Counted from the first letter of the stretch, positions 1 to 8,022 are shown. The stretch: DNA of 19,194 bases from Planctomycetaceae bacterium (GCA_012965455.1 DTSG01000015.1:1-19194); one strand, 5' to 3'. Notes: generated by a model from the sequence alone, not told the origin. Made by a program: numbers and translations.

Positions 1-91
1 CGGTTGGATTGCACGGCACCACTTTCAGAACTCAAATTTCATTATCACACTCCAGCATTGTTACTGCACAAACAAATAGACTTTGAGATCC

Positions 92-1108
92 ATGATATCC
101 CACTTCCATAATTTGATACGGTTCCATAGTCGCCAACTTTCCTGTCTGGGATTCGTTGCCTGTGTGCTGCTGCAGACCCCCGCAGAAGCAACAGTTGTTG
201 CCCCGCCTTCGTCAACCACTGCAACTGACACCGCACGCGAAATCGCCGCAACAGTTAATGGCAAACCAATTTATGCATCAGCAATTGATACACAAATTGA
301 ACTACTGATCCCCAATCTCGATCGTAAATCGGCTCGCTACCAAAAACTCCGCCGTGATTTGCTAGCTAAAACCATTGATCGACACCTGGCACTCGAGTAC
401 CTGCACCACAGTAAGATTGCAGCCAGTAACGATGACATGCAACTGGCAATCATTCGCCTCGAGAAACGGCTAAAGCTCAAACAGCAATCTCTTGATGACT
501 ACCTGCGGGAGCAAAAAATTTCACCTGCCGAACTGAGCCATCGCATTGACTGGCAAATCTCTTGGAATCGCTATTTGAATAAATATTTATCGGATACCAA
601 TTTGCAGAAGTACTTTACTGATTACAAATCTCAATTCGATGGAACAACCTCCGAAATCTCTCAGATTCTGTTAGCGTCACACCCAGCGGATCCGGCCAAA
701 CAAAAAGCAACCTTTGATCAGGCGAAGCAGATTATCCGAGACGTCCGCGGCGACACTATCTCGTTCTCAGCCGCTGCCAAGAAATATTCCATCAGTCCCA
801 CAGGCAAGACCGGAGGTCTAGTTGGCGCGATCAAATATCGAGGCAGCATGCCACTACAATTCTCGAATATCGCTTTCGCGTTGAAGGTAGGTGAAGTCAG
901 CGTTCCCTTTGAAAGTGAATTTGGTGTCCACATCCTACGCTGTAATTCGATCAAAATGGGAACACGAACGTGGCAACAAGCTAGGCCGCAGTTACGAGAA
1001 GCCCTCGTGGAATCGTTCTTTAGCTTTCTGGTTAACACCCGCCGAGAAATGCTCAAAGCTGAAAACAAACTCGAAAAACACATAGAAATAAACTCCGCAT
1101 GGCAATAA
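92..1108 (+). CDS. Exported parvulin-type peptidyl-prolyl cis-trans isomerase (SurA/PpiC-like)
   Basis: Predicted periplasmic foldase of 338 residues. A hydrophobic signal peptide (about residues 14-27, core LGFVACVLL) is followed by a likely signal peptidase I site after AEA (residue 33). Next comes a helical SurA-N-like region (about 40-180) starting with ATVNGKPI, a typical opening of this family. A parvulin domain spans about 188-284, with EISQILLAS, FSAAAKKYS, GGLVG, FALKVGEVS and FGVHILRC in the expected order. The family isomerises X-Pro bonds and helps fold exported proteins. I chose the ATG at 92; an in-frame TTG at 83 adds only three residues, and neither has a clear ribosome binding site. 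The last 10 bases overlap mutY. Catalytic activity is assumed from the fold. A pure chaperone role, as in the inactive parvulin domains of some SurA proteins, is possible. Confidence 0.9.
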   Translation: MISHFHNLIRFHSRQLSCLGFVACVLLQTPAEATVVAPPSSTTATDTAREIAATVNGKPIYASAIDTQIELLIPNLDRKSARYQKLRRDLLAKTIDRHLALEYLHHSKIAASNDDMQLAIIRLEKRLKLKQQSLDDYLREQKISPAELSHRIDWQISWNRYLNKYLSDTNLQKYFTDYKSQFDGTTSEISQILLASHPADPAKQKATFDQAKQIIRDVRGDTISFSAAAKKYSISPTGKTGGLVGAIKYRGSMPLQFSNIAFALKVGEVSVPFESEFGVHILRCNSIKMGTRTWQQARPQLREALVESFFSFLVNTRREMLKAENKLEKHIEINSAWQ

Positions 1109-2244
1109 GAAATGATTGCACTAAACATGCGGAATCTGCAACATTCCCTGATCTAGCTTGGCGGCGAAAACTACGACGCCAACTCTTAAATTGGTTTCGC
1201 CGCAACGCTCGTGATCTTCCCTGGCGTGATGCACCGACACCCTATCAGACTTGGGTCAGTGAAATCATGCTGCAACAAACCCAAGTGGCCACTGTCGTTG
1301 AATACTATCAACGATTCTTAAAACGATTTCCAGATGTGCAAACATTAGCAGCGGCTACGGAGCAAGAAGTACTGCGATACTGGGAAGGCCTCGGTTACTA
1401 CCGTCGCGCTCGGCAGCTGCACCTAGCGGCAAAAACCATCATGACAAACCATGGGGGTTGTTTTCCAACAACGTTCCCAGAAGTACTCGCGCTGCCAGGC
1501 ATTGGCCGCTACACTGCTGGCGCCATTCTTTCAATTTCACTGGGGCTACGTCACCCCATTGTCGAAGCCAATACAATTCGACTCTTTGCCCGACTACTGC
1601 ATGTGTCGACCGAGGTTACGGCGACACGAACGCAAAAACAATTCTGGGAGTTTGCTAATTGGATTCTACCGCACAAGCATCTCAGTGATTTCAATCAAGC
1701 TCTGATGGAAGTTGGCAGTCTGATTTGCACGCCCAAATCTCCCGCTTGTGACGAGTGCCCATTACGTACTCTCTGCCCCACCTTCGTGTCGCAAGCATTT
1801 GACAAAATACCAAAACCAAAACAGAAAATAAAATCTAAACAGGTTCAAGAGGTTGCCGTCGTCGTGCAACATCGCGACGGACATCGTGTCTTGTTGCGGC
1901 AATGCCAAGCAGACCAACGTTGGGCGGGACTATGGGATTTCCCGCGGTTTGCATGTGACATCAAATGTAGTCAAGAGTTAACTACATTGGAACAACAACA
2001 AATCACCCAAGAGACACACGACTTAGCATACGTTCAAATCGACGACCTTATTCCGTTGATGAGTATCAAACATGGTGTCACAAAATACCGGATTACGCTG
2101 AATTGCTTCTCCGCAAAACTAATACGAGATCAAACCGCTAAGAATCCAACTCTGCAATGGGTCTCACTCGCTGAACTTGATAACTACCCACTTAGTACTA
2201 CCGGCAGAAAAATTTGCAAAGTGCTCGATCGTGAACATGTGTAA
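1099..2244 (+). CDS. mutY: A/G-specific adenine DNA glycosylase MutY
   Basis: Base-excision repair enzyme of 381 residues that removes adenine mispaired with 8-oxoguanine. The order is canonical. The helical domain has SEIMLQQTQV (catalytic Glu55) and YWEGLGYYRRARQL (94-107). The helix-hairpin-helix is LPGIGRYTAGA (132-142). The 4Fe-4S cluster ligands are Cys210, Cys217, Cys220 and Cys226 in C-x6-C-x2-C-x5-C spacing. A MutT/NUDIX-like C-terminal domain runs from about 245 to 378 (GLWDFPRF is visible). Length is normal for the family. Two oddities: the catalytic Asp of the VDGN motif is replaced by Glu156 (VEANT), and the FSH loop that reads 8-oxoG appears as VTK (327-329). The start overlaps the upstream isomerase gene by 10 bases, which suggests translational coupling; no ribosome binding site is visible. 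Identification is firm; full activity is inferred. Confidence 0.96.
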   Translation: MAIRNDCTKHAESATFPDLAWRRKLRRQLLNWFRRNARDLPWRDAPTPYQTWVSEIMLQQTQVATVVEYYQRFLKRFPDVQTLAAATEQEVLRYWEGLGYYRRARQLHLAAKTIMTNHGGCFPTTFPEVLALPGIGRYTAGAILSISLGLRHPIVEANTIRLFARLLHVSTEVTATRTQKQFWEFANWILPHKHLSDFNQALMEVGSLICTPKSPACDECPLRTLCPTFVSQAFDKIPKPKQKIKSKQVQEVAVVVQHRDGHRVLLRQCQADQRWAGLWDFPRFACDIKCSQELTTLEQQQITQETHDLAYVQIDDLIPLMSIKHGVTKYRITLNCFSAKLIRDQTAKNPTLQWVSLAELDNYPLSTTGRKICKVLDREHV

Positions 2245-2368
2245 ACCAAGTTGGCGGCTTTTCACGAGCGATCGCGGTTTTGATGCGGACCGCTTGCCTC
2301 AAAACATCAATAAGTTCTATAATTCGTCCAAACCAAAACTGCGCTCTTACAGAAACAAAAGATTTGTC

Positions 2369-2863
2369 ATGCGATATCTATGCCTGCTTGTCACCATTCT
2401 GCTTAGTGGCGTGGCCACTGCCATCGAGCCACCCGAAACTCCTCTTACACCTGCCCAAATCGAACAAGTCATTAAGCTGCGCCAGCAATTGGGGCTTAAA
2501 CTACAAGGTTCTTTCCTAGATAAAGCAGATGGCACATCTGAAGCAGAATTTCGTCAAGCGCTACAGCAACTCGAATCAACCCGTCCCAGCCAAGCCAGAA
2601 GAACTGGCAATACTCTAAAGAACCTACCCAACGTGGCGAAGGCTACTTTCCAAACGCCTCTGTCGCCCATTTTTTTGGGATCCGACCCGTTAGTACATGC
2701 ATTGCGTCACACTAGCCTTTTACTGGATCAGCGGTCCAACCAGCTTGAAATAATGAAAAATACCGCAGATGCCCGCGAGTTACGTCGTTTAGCAAAACGC
2801 CTACGAAAACATGTCCGTCTGATTGAAACATCACCTCTTCAAAATCACATAAACAGACCATAG
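2369..2863 (+). CDS. Small exported protein of unknown function
   Basis: I do not recognise this 164-residue protein. It opens with a textbook signal peptide, MRYLCLLVTILLSGVATA, with likely cleavage after Ala18, so it should be periplasmic or secreted. The mature part is mostly charged and probably helical. It has a Pro-rich start (EPPETPLTPAQ), a helix with QLGLKLQG, a basic linker near SQARRTGNT, a short hydrophobic stretch (SPIFLGSDPLVHAL), and a C-terminal Arg/Lys-rich helix (ELRRLAKRLRKHVRL). There is no Cys in the mature protein. The frame is open back to 2177, inside mutY, but those upstream codons would bury the signal peptide, so the ATG at 2369 is preferred. No clear ribosome binding site is visible. 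It is the last gene before a 500-base gap and may be co-transcribed with mutY. Confidence 0.7.
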   Translation: MRYLCLLVTILLSGVATAIEPPETPLTPAQIEQVIKLRQQLGLKLQGSFLDKADGTSEAEFRQALQQLESTRPSQARRTGNTLKNLPNVAKATFQTPLSPIFLGSDPLVHALRHTSLLLDQRSNQLEIMKNTADARELRRLAKRLRKHVRLIETSPLQNHINRP

Positions 2864-3030
2864 CCAGGTCATAAACCGTCTCATTAACCTAGTATCCCTT
2901 CGTATAGACGCTTATCGATACTTGTTTAAGCGACGGTGGGTCACATCGACAAGGCGATTTAGCAGTGATTTTTCGGTATTTTAGCCGTGTAAACTAACAG
3001 GGAAGACTGCAAAAAGCACAACGCAATCAA

Positions 3031-3060
3031 TTGACAACCGACGGTACCGTAAATCATTAT
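3031..3060 (+). promoter_or_regulatory. Putative sigma-70-like promoter with a palindromic operator in its spacer
   Basis: A perfect -35 box TTGACA (3031-3036) is followed after 18 bases by CATTAT (3055-3060, four of six matches to TATAAT); TTATAT at 3057-3062 is an alternative with a 20-base spacer. The spacer contains the perfect 10-bp palindrome ACGGTACCGT (3041-3050), a location typical of repressor operators. It faces the pilus cluster. The call rests on motif matches only. Confidence 0.35.
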
Positions 3061-3118
3061 ATATTGTGACAGTCGTCGCATTTTACTTATCTATACGGAA
3101 CGATAAAAGCCGATTTAA

Positions 3119-3151
3119 ACATCAGACTCGGGAGGGAACGGAGTTTGATGT
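3119..3151 (+). promoter_or_regulatory. Stem-loop in the putative leader of the pilus cluster
   Basis: ACATCAGACTC (3119-3129) pairs with GAGTTTGATGT (3141-3151) as an 11-bp stem with a single G-U wobble, closed by the purine-rich 11-base loop GGGAGGGAACG. No T tract follows, so it does not look like a terminator. The exposed GGA/GGGA loop resembles the type of site bound by CsrA-like proteins or sought by an antisense RNA, but this is speculation. Confidence 0.4.
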
Positions 3152-3182
3152 GTATCTCTATATAGTTGCACTAAGTACATTG

Positions 3183-3205
3183 AAAACACAGTACATCTGT
3201 TTTTA
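3183..3205 (+). terminator. Weak terminator-like hairpin with T tract
   Basis: AAAA-c-ACAG (3183-3191) pairs with CTGTTTTT (3197-3204) around the loop TACAT, with one bulged C. The right arm runs into five T residues. The stem is A/T-rich and short, so it would be a weak intrinsic terminator or attenuator at most. It lies about 140 bases after the putative promoter and about 160 bases before the first ATPase gene. Confidence 0.22.
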
Positions 3206-3366
3206 AACTATATTGATAAAATACGATATTAACTTTCAGCTACTTCCTACTATTACGATTGAAGTAAGCGGTTGAAACCAGACACCACTAGAACAGATTA
3301 GATTACCCATTGCAGCTAGCAGCGTTTAGGCGGCCGGCAGACACTTTAGGAATCCTCGGATCACAC

Positions 3367-5082
3367 ATGGCATCACACACAAGCGAATTTGTAGAAATCC
3401 TACTCCGGCGAAGTCTAGTCAGTTCTGACCAAGTTACCGAAGCAAATCAATATTCTCGGAGCAACGATGTAACATTAGGTGAGGCACTAATATCACTTAA
3501 TTATGCAACGTCCTCTGACGTCTGCCGAGCGATGGCAGAATACCACAATTTGGACTTCGTCAATCTTGACGAAATAAAGATCCCGGAAGATATCATCGAA
3601 CTCGTGCCAGAAACGATCGCGCGAGAAAATGCTACGTTACCACTCTCACTCGAAGGCGACGCCCTCAAAGTGTTGCTCACCGATCCGCTCGATGTTGAGA
3701 CCATCGAAAAGCTTCGTTTTATTTTGAATCGCCAAATTCAAATAGCACTCGCCCCCCGCGAAAATATCCTTGAAGCCATCAACCGTTATTATGGTCAAAT
3801 CGATGGTGAGTCCGCTGACTCAATGTTGCAAGAGTTTACCGACACCGCCATCGACTTTACTGAAACAGAAGACAGTTCAGATGCGGTCGGAGATGATGAC
3901 GATAGTACCGGTCCGATTGTACGATTAGTACATCTCATGATTTCCGAAGCGGTTCAACTGCGAGCATCGGACATTCACATTGAACCCTTTGAAGATCGCA
4001 TCCGCATCCGTTACCGAATTGATGGACGGTTAATCGAGCGCGACAGTCCCCCTCGCCGTCTGCTCGGAGCTATTCTCTCACGTATTAAAATTCTCGGAAA
4101 AATGGATATTGCCGAACGCCGTCGACCTCAGGATGGGCGGATCAAAATCACCGCCGGTGGCAAAACGTTAGATCTCCGAGTGAGCGTCTTGCCTACGAAT
4201 CATGGTCAAAGCGTTGTCATGCGGTTACTCGACCCCGATAACATTAAGATCGGTGTACGACAATTAGGACTCGGTGAAAAAGACTTCCGCACGTTTACCG
4301 AACTGATCAAACGTCCTAATGGAATTGTTCTCGTAACCGGGCCAACGGGTTCGGGGAAAACAACGACTCTGTATGCTGCACTCAATGCAATGAACCGCCC
4401 AGACCGTAAGATCATCACGGCCGAAGAGCCCGTTGAATATTACTTGCCGGGTATTAACCAAACCGAAGTGCGACACGACATCGGCTTAGACTTTGCCCGC
4501 ATCATTAAATCCATGTTACGGCAAGCTCCAAATATTATCCTCGTGGGTGAAATGCGCGACCACGAAACTGCCTCGATGGGTATCCAAGCTTCACTTACCG
4601 GTCACTTGGTCTTCAGCACGCTACATACAAACGACGCACCGAGTGCCATTAGCCGGCTGACCGATATTGGCGTTCCAGGCTACCTCGTTGCCTCGAGTGT
4701 GATCGCTGTTTTAGCTCAGCGGTTAGTCCGCGTCATCTGCGACCGTTGCAATCAACCCCTTAAATATCCACCCGAGGTCATGCAACAAGCCGGCATCACC
4801 GACGAAATGCTCGCAGGCGCAACGCTCATGAAAGGCGAAGGTTGCAACCACTGTAATCGCAGTGGTTATCGTGGCCGTATCGCCGTATACGAAATCATGC
4901 GATTAACCCCATCTATCCGTGAACTCATCTTCCAAAACGCTTCGACTGCGAAAATTCGTGCTCTCGCGATTGAACAAGGCATGACAACGTTATATCAAGA
5001 TGGACTACTGAAAGTTCTCGAGGGGATCACAACACTAGAAGAAGTTTACCGTATCACCAAACGTACCGAACAAGACGAATAA
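3367..5082 (+). CDS. gspE: Type II secretion / type IV pilus assembly ATPase, GspE/PilB family (copy 1)
   Basis: Cytoplasmic hexameric ATPase of 571 residues that powers pseudopilus or pilus extension. The N-terminal GspE/MshE-type domain (about 1-140) has FVEILLRRSLVSSDQ and LGEALISLNY. It is followed by an acidic linker with a run of Asp near 175-180. The ATPase core has SDIHIEPFEDRIRIRYRIDG, Walker A GPTGSGKT (325-332), the Asp-box region ITAEEPVEYYLPG, Walker B IILVGEMRD (390-398) and the His-box region GHLVFSTLHTNDAPSA. A tetracysteine zinc site is formed by Cys458, Cys461, Cys493 and Cys496. The usual RQDPD before Walker B is RQAPN (385-389). I chose the ATG at 367 bases into this thousand (3367); an in-frame TTG at 3310 would add 19 residues that do not look like family sequence. 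It is the first gene of the cluster. I cannot separate GspE from PilB by sequence alone. Confidence 0.93.
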   Translation: MASHTSEFVEILLRRSLVSSDQVTEANQYSRSNDVTLGEALISLNYATSSDVCRAMAEYHNLDFVNLDEIKIPEDIIELVPETIARENATLPLSLEGDALKVLLTDPLDVETIEKLRFILNRQIQIALAPRENILEAINRYYGQIDGESADSMLQEFTDTAIDFTETEDSSDAVGDDDDSTGPIVRLVHLMISEAVQLRASDIHIEPFEDRIRIRYRIDGRLIERDSPPRRLLGAILSRIKILGKMDIAERRRPQDGRIKITAGGKTLDLRVSVLPTNHGQSVVMRLLDPDNIKIGVRQLGLGEKDFRTFTELIKRPNGIVLVTGPTGSGKTTTLYAALNAMNRPDRKIITAEEPVEYYLPGINQTEVRHDIGLDFARIIKSMLRQAPNIILVGEMRDHETASMGIQASLTGHLVFSTLHTNDAPSAISRLTDIGVPGYLVASSVIAVLAQRLVRVICDRCNQPLKYPPEVMQQAGITDEMLAGATLMKGEGCNHCNRSGYRGRIAVYEIMRLTPSIRELIFQNASTAKIRALAIEQGMTTLYQDGLLKVLEGITTLEEVYRITKRTEQDE

Positions 5083-5132
5083 ACAACATCTCATATTCTT
5101 AGCAAACCTCTCATTTATAAAGAAAACCGATC

Positions 5133-6233
5133 ATGGCAACCGTCCTTATCGACAAGCTGTTAAGTGCCTGCGTAAAACAAGGTGCGAGTGATATTCACAT
5201 TACCGTTGGGCAACCACCTGTGTTCCGCTTGCACGGCCGGCTGCGCAAACTCGAGACCAAGGTTCTCGATGCCGATGATACGGTGTCGTTGATGAAGAGT
5301 ATCACACCAGACCGCTGTCAGCGAGAGCTGCAAGAACAGGGCTCTGCCGACTTCGGTTTTGCTTTTGGCGACGCCGCACGATTTCGTGTTTCCGTATTTA
5401 AGCAACGCGGTAACATTGCTATGGTCCTACGGCAAATACCTAACGACAAATTAACTCCCGAGCAACTCGGACTCAGTGATGCCATTATTCAATGCGTAAA
5501 CCGCCCGCGTGGCCTCTTCCTAGTAACTGGGCCAACTGGGTCAGGTAAAAGTACCACGCTAGCAAGTTTGATCAACTATCTCAATGAGACCGTTGACCAT
5601 CACATTATCACTATTGAAGACCCGATCGAGTTCTATCACGACCATATTAAGTCAACCGTTAATCAGCGGGAAATCGGAGTCGACACTCCTTCGTTTTCTG
5701 ATGCCATTCGTCGTGCCTTGCGGCAAGACCCCGATGTCATTCTCGTCGGTGAAATGCGCGACTTGGAAACTATTGAAGCAGCGATTACTGCCGCCGAAAC
5801 GGGACACATCGTCTTCGCTACACTGCATACAAATAGTGCTCAAGGTACTATCAACCGAATCATTGATGCTTTCCCCGGTAACCTGCAAGATCAAATTCGT
5901 ACACAATTGTCAACATCCATCATCGGTGTGCTCGCGCAAACGCTGCTGCCGAAGATAAGCGGCGGTCGAATCGCCGCGTATGAAACTTTGCTCGTAACCC
6001 CCGCCATCGCCAACTTGATACGAGAAAACAAAACATTCCGCATCAACTCTGCCATTCAAACGGGAGCAAAATACGGGATGCAATTAATGGACGACGCTCT
6101 ATTTGAGCTTTGGAAAAGCCAAACAGTCAAAGTCAATGACTTACTGCAAAAAGCACACCGACCCGATGAACTCGCAAAACGCATCGTTGCAGCTCAACAC
6201 ATACAAAGTGAAACAACCGAAGGTGTGCAATAG
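5133..6233 (+). CDS. pilT: Twitching motility / pilus retraction ATPase PilT
   Basis: Cytoplasmic ATPase of 366 residues that depolymerises type IV pili. It has the short PilT architecture with no GspE-type N-terminal domain and no tetracysteine zinc site. Visible motifs are GASDIHITVGQPPVFRLHGR near the N-terminus, Walker A GPTGSGKS (133-140), ITIEDPIEFYH, RRALRQDPD just before Walker B VILVGEMRD (202-210), the His-box region GHIVFATLHTNSA, and RIIDAFP. The C-terminal AIANLIRE corresponds to the AIRNLIRE motif needed for retraction, with one R to A change. Length is usual for PilT. It sits 50 bases after the first GspE/PilB gene and 76 bases before the second, so it is probably in the same transcript. 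Its presence argues that the filament can retract, which a pure type II secretion system does not need. No strong ribosome binding site precedes the ATG. Confidence 0.95.
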   Translation: MATVLIDKLLSACVKQGASDIHITVGQPPVFRLHGRLRKLETKVLDADDTVSLMKSITPDRCQRELQEQGSADFGFAFGDAARFRVSVFKQRGNIAMVLRQIPNDKLTPEQLGLSDAIIQCVNRPRGLFLVTGPTGSGKSTTLASLINYLNETVDHHIITIEDPIEFYHDHIKSTVNQREIGVDTPSFSDAIRRALRQDPDVILVGEMRDLETIEAAITAAETGHIVFATLHTNSAQGTINRIIDAFPGNLQDQIRTQLSTSIIGVLAQTLLPKISGGRIAAYETLLVTPAIANLIRENKTFRINSAIQTGAKYGMQLMDDALFELWKSQTVKVNDLLQKAHRPDELAKRIVAAQHIQSETTEGVQ

Positions 6234-6309
6234 CAGCGATCTCGTACAACAGAATTAACTCAACGCACTAAACCAAAACCGCTAATCACTAACAGAAAAC
6301 GATAACACG

Positions 6310-8022
6310 ATGGCACGACAACTTGGACAAATCCTGGTCGACATGGGCTTTATTGATGACGGCCAATTGGAAATGCTTGTCGAAGAACACGGACAACAAC
6401 CTAGCGTTCAAATCGGTAAAGTCGCTGAAGATATGGGGTTAGTGATTGACACCCAACTTGTCCAAGCTTTGGCTGAACAATTTGATTTGCAAATCGTTGA
6501 CCTTGGTGAAATCTCAATCGCTGAAGAAATATTGGATGAAATCAGTGAAACCATGGCGCAAATGTATCGCGCTGTACCCGTGCAACTCAATGGAAATCTA
6601 CTAACGGTTGCCGTCTCGCACCCCGAAAACATTACGGTCGCCGACGAGTTGCGGACATTTCTGGGTCGAGATATTCAATTAGTCGTTTGTACCGAACTCG
6701 AAATCGATAATATGCTCGAGGAGTTCTATGACTCAAAGCGAGAAACTATCGAAAGAATTGTTGCTGACCTAGAAGAAGATAATGAACTGAAGCAGCAAAT
6801 CGAAGCACTAACGACAGGGCCAATTGACCTAACCGGCGCTGAAGCTTTGGCCGATAGTGTACCGGTGCGAAAATTGCTCAACATGGTTCTGCTGCTGGCA
6901 ATTAAAGATCACGCATCCGATGTTCACTTCGAACCATTTGAAGATGAATTCCGCATTCGAATTAAAGCCGACGGCGTATTATACGAAATGGTGCCACCAC
7001 CGCGTCACCTGGCATTCGCGATCACGACCCGCATCAAGGTGATGGCCAATCTGGACATCGCTGAACGGCGGTTACCTCAAGATGGACGCATCGAACTCGT
7101 TGTCGGTGGTCACCCAGTCGACCTCCGTGTTAGTGTTCTGCCAACGATGTTTGGCGAATCAGTTGTATTGCGAATATTGGACCGCAGTGTGGTCTCGCTA
7201 GAACTTGAAAATGTTGGCATGGATGACGAAATGATGGCTGGCTTTAGAAAAGTCATCGGAAAGCCCAATGGGATCGTGCTAGTAACGGGACCCACTGGAT
7301 CCGGTAAAACAACGACACTCTATTCTGCCATCTCCGAACTCAACGTAATCGAAGACAAAATCATTACGACCGAAGACCCGGTTGAATATGACATTGACGG
7401 TATCATTCAAGTTCCCATTAACACCGATGTCGGCGTGACGTTTGCCTCGTGTTTGCGGGCCATTTTGCGACAAGACCCTGACAAAATTCTCGTCGGTGAA
7501 ATCCGAGATCTGGAAACAGGTGAAATCGCCGTGCAGGCGTCGCTCACCGGCCACCTCGTCTTTAGTACACTGCATACAAATGATGCCCCCGGTACGATCA
7601 CTCGTATGAAAGACATGGGCATTCCTACGTTTATGATCACGGCAACGGTCGAAGCAATTCTAGCCCAACGGCTCGTGCGGCGGATTTGTAATCACTGCCG
7701 TGAAGAAGTCGAACAATCCGAAGAAATGATCGCTCAACTAGACCTTACCGGCGAAGACCTCGGCGACCGCAAATTTTTTCGCGGCAGCGGCTGTGATCAT
7801 TGCAATAACACCGGGTATCGTGGCCGAGTTGGTTTGTTCGAACTGATGATCATGAATGATGCGTTACGCGAAATGATTATGTCCGAAGCCTCGACCGATG
7901 AACTCCGAACGCGTGCCGAAGAATTTGGTATGGTAACACTCCGCGAAGCCGGAATGCACACGATGTGGGAAGGCATTACCACTGCCGAAGAAGTAGTCCG
8001 AGAAACGATTGTCGACGTATAA
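6310..8022 (+). CDS. gspE: Type II secretion / type IV pilus assembly ATPase, GspE/PilB family (copy 2)
   Basis: Second extension-type ATPase, 570 residues. The N-terminal domain (about 1-140) has QLGQILVDMGFIDDGQLE and FDLQIVDLGEI. The core has SDVHFEPFEDEFRIRIKADG, RRLPQDGRIE, Walker A GPTGSGKT (327-334), TTEDPVEYDIDG, canonical RQDPD (387-391), Walker B ILVGEIRD (393-400) and GHLVFSTLHTNDAPGT. Zinc-site cysteines are Cys460, Cys463, Cys495 and Cys498. It is a paralogue of the ATPase at 3367 but clearly diverged in the N-terminal domain and linker. It keeps the canonical RQDPD that the first copy has lost. It is followed by 132 bases with a long stem-loop before the platform gene. Whether the two ATPases serve one machine or two, or form mixed hexamers, cannot be told from sequence. 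No evident Shine-Dalgarno site. Confidence 0.94.
   Translation: MARQLGQILVDMGFIDDGQLEMLVEEHGQQPSVQIGKVAEDMGLVIDTQLVQALAEQFDLQIVDLGEISIAEEILDEISETMAQMYRAVPVQLNGNLLTVAVSHPENITVADELRTFLGRDIQLVVCTELEIDNMLEEFYDSKRETIERIVADLEEDNELKQQIEALTTGPIDLTGAEALADSVPVRKLLNMVLLLAIKDHASDVHFEPFEDEFRIRIKADGVLYEMVPPPRHLAFAITTRIKVMANLDIAERRLPQDGRIELVVGGHPVDLRVSVLPTMFGESVVLRILDRSVVSLELENVGMDDEMMAGFRKVIGKPNGIVLVTGPTGSGKTTTLYSAISELNVIEDKIITTEDPVEYDIDGIIQVPINTDVGVTFASCLRAILRQDPDKILVGEIRDLETGEIAVQASLTGHLVFSTLHTNDAPGTITRMKDMGIPTFMITATVEAILAQRLVRRICNHCREEVEQSEEMIAQLDLTGEDLGDRKFFRGSGCDHCNNTGYRGRVGLFELMIMNDALREMIMSEASTDELRTRAEEFGMVTLREAGMHTMWEGITTAEEVVRETIVDV

Larger units (their letters stand above)
2864..3366. other. Long AT-rich intergenic region before the pilus cluster
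   Basis: I see no credible gene in this 503-base stretch. It contains an imperfect 6-bp inverted repeat (CGCTTA at 2909-2914, TAAGCG at 2927-2932), a promoter-like TTGACA box at 3031, a perfect 10-bp palindrome at 3041-3050, a strong stem-loop at 3119-3151, and a weak hairpin running into a T tract at 3183-3205. The heptamer AGTACAT occurs twice (3174-3180 and 3190-3196). It most likely holds the promoter and leader of the downstream cluster. Confidence 0.6.

Noticed and set aside
1..91. Promoter or end of an upstream gene at the left edge
   Set aside because: No convincing box, coding frame or stop context is visible in the 91 bases available.
718..1128. Reverse-strand open frame of 136 codons under the isomerase gene
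   Set aside because: It lies opposite a well-supported gene, is rich in Ser/Cys/Arg as expected of an antisense shadow, and has no recognisable domain.
2177..2368. N-terminal extension of the small exported protein back to 2177 or 2237
   Set aside because: These codons overlap mutY, are not signal-like, and would bury a textbook signal peptide that begins at the ATG at 2369.
2909..2932. CGCTTA/TAAGCG inverted repeat as the terminator of the small exported protein gene
   Set aside because: The stem has only 6 base pairs around a 12-base loop and no T tract follows.
3174..3196. Two AGTACAT heptamers as a regulator binding site
   Set aside because: The copies are short, in an AT-rich region, and one overlaps the terminator-like hairpin; chance is a sufficient explanation.
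3310..3366. TTG start at 3310 for the first ATPase
   Set aside because: The added 19 residues do not resemble the family N-terminus; the ATG at 3367 gives MASHTSEFVEILLRRS, which does.
5584..5958. Forward open frame of 124 codons inside pilT
   Set aside because: It is a frame shadow within the conserved Walker region of pilT, with no family features.
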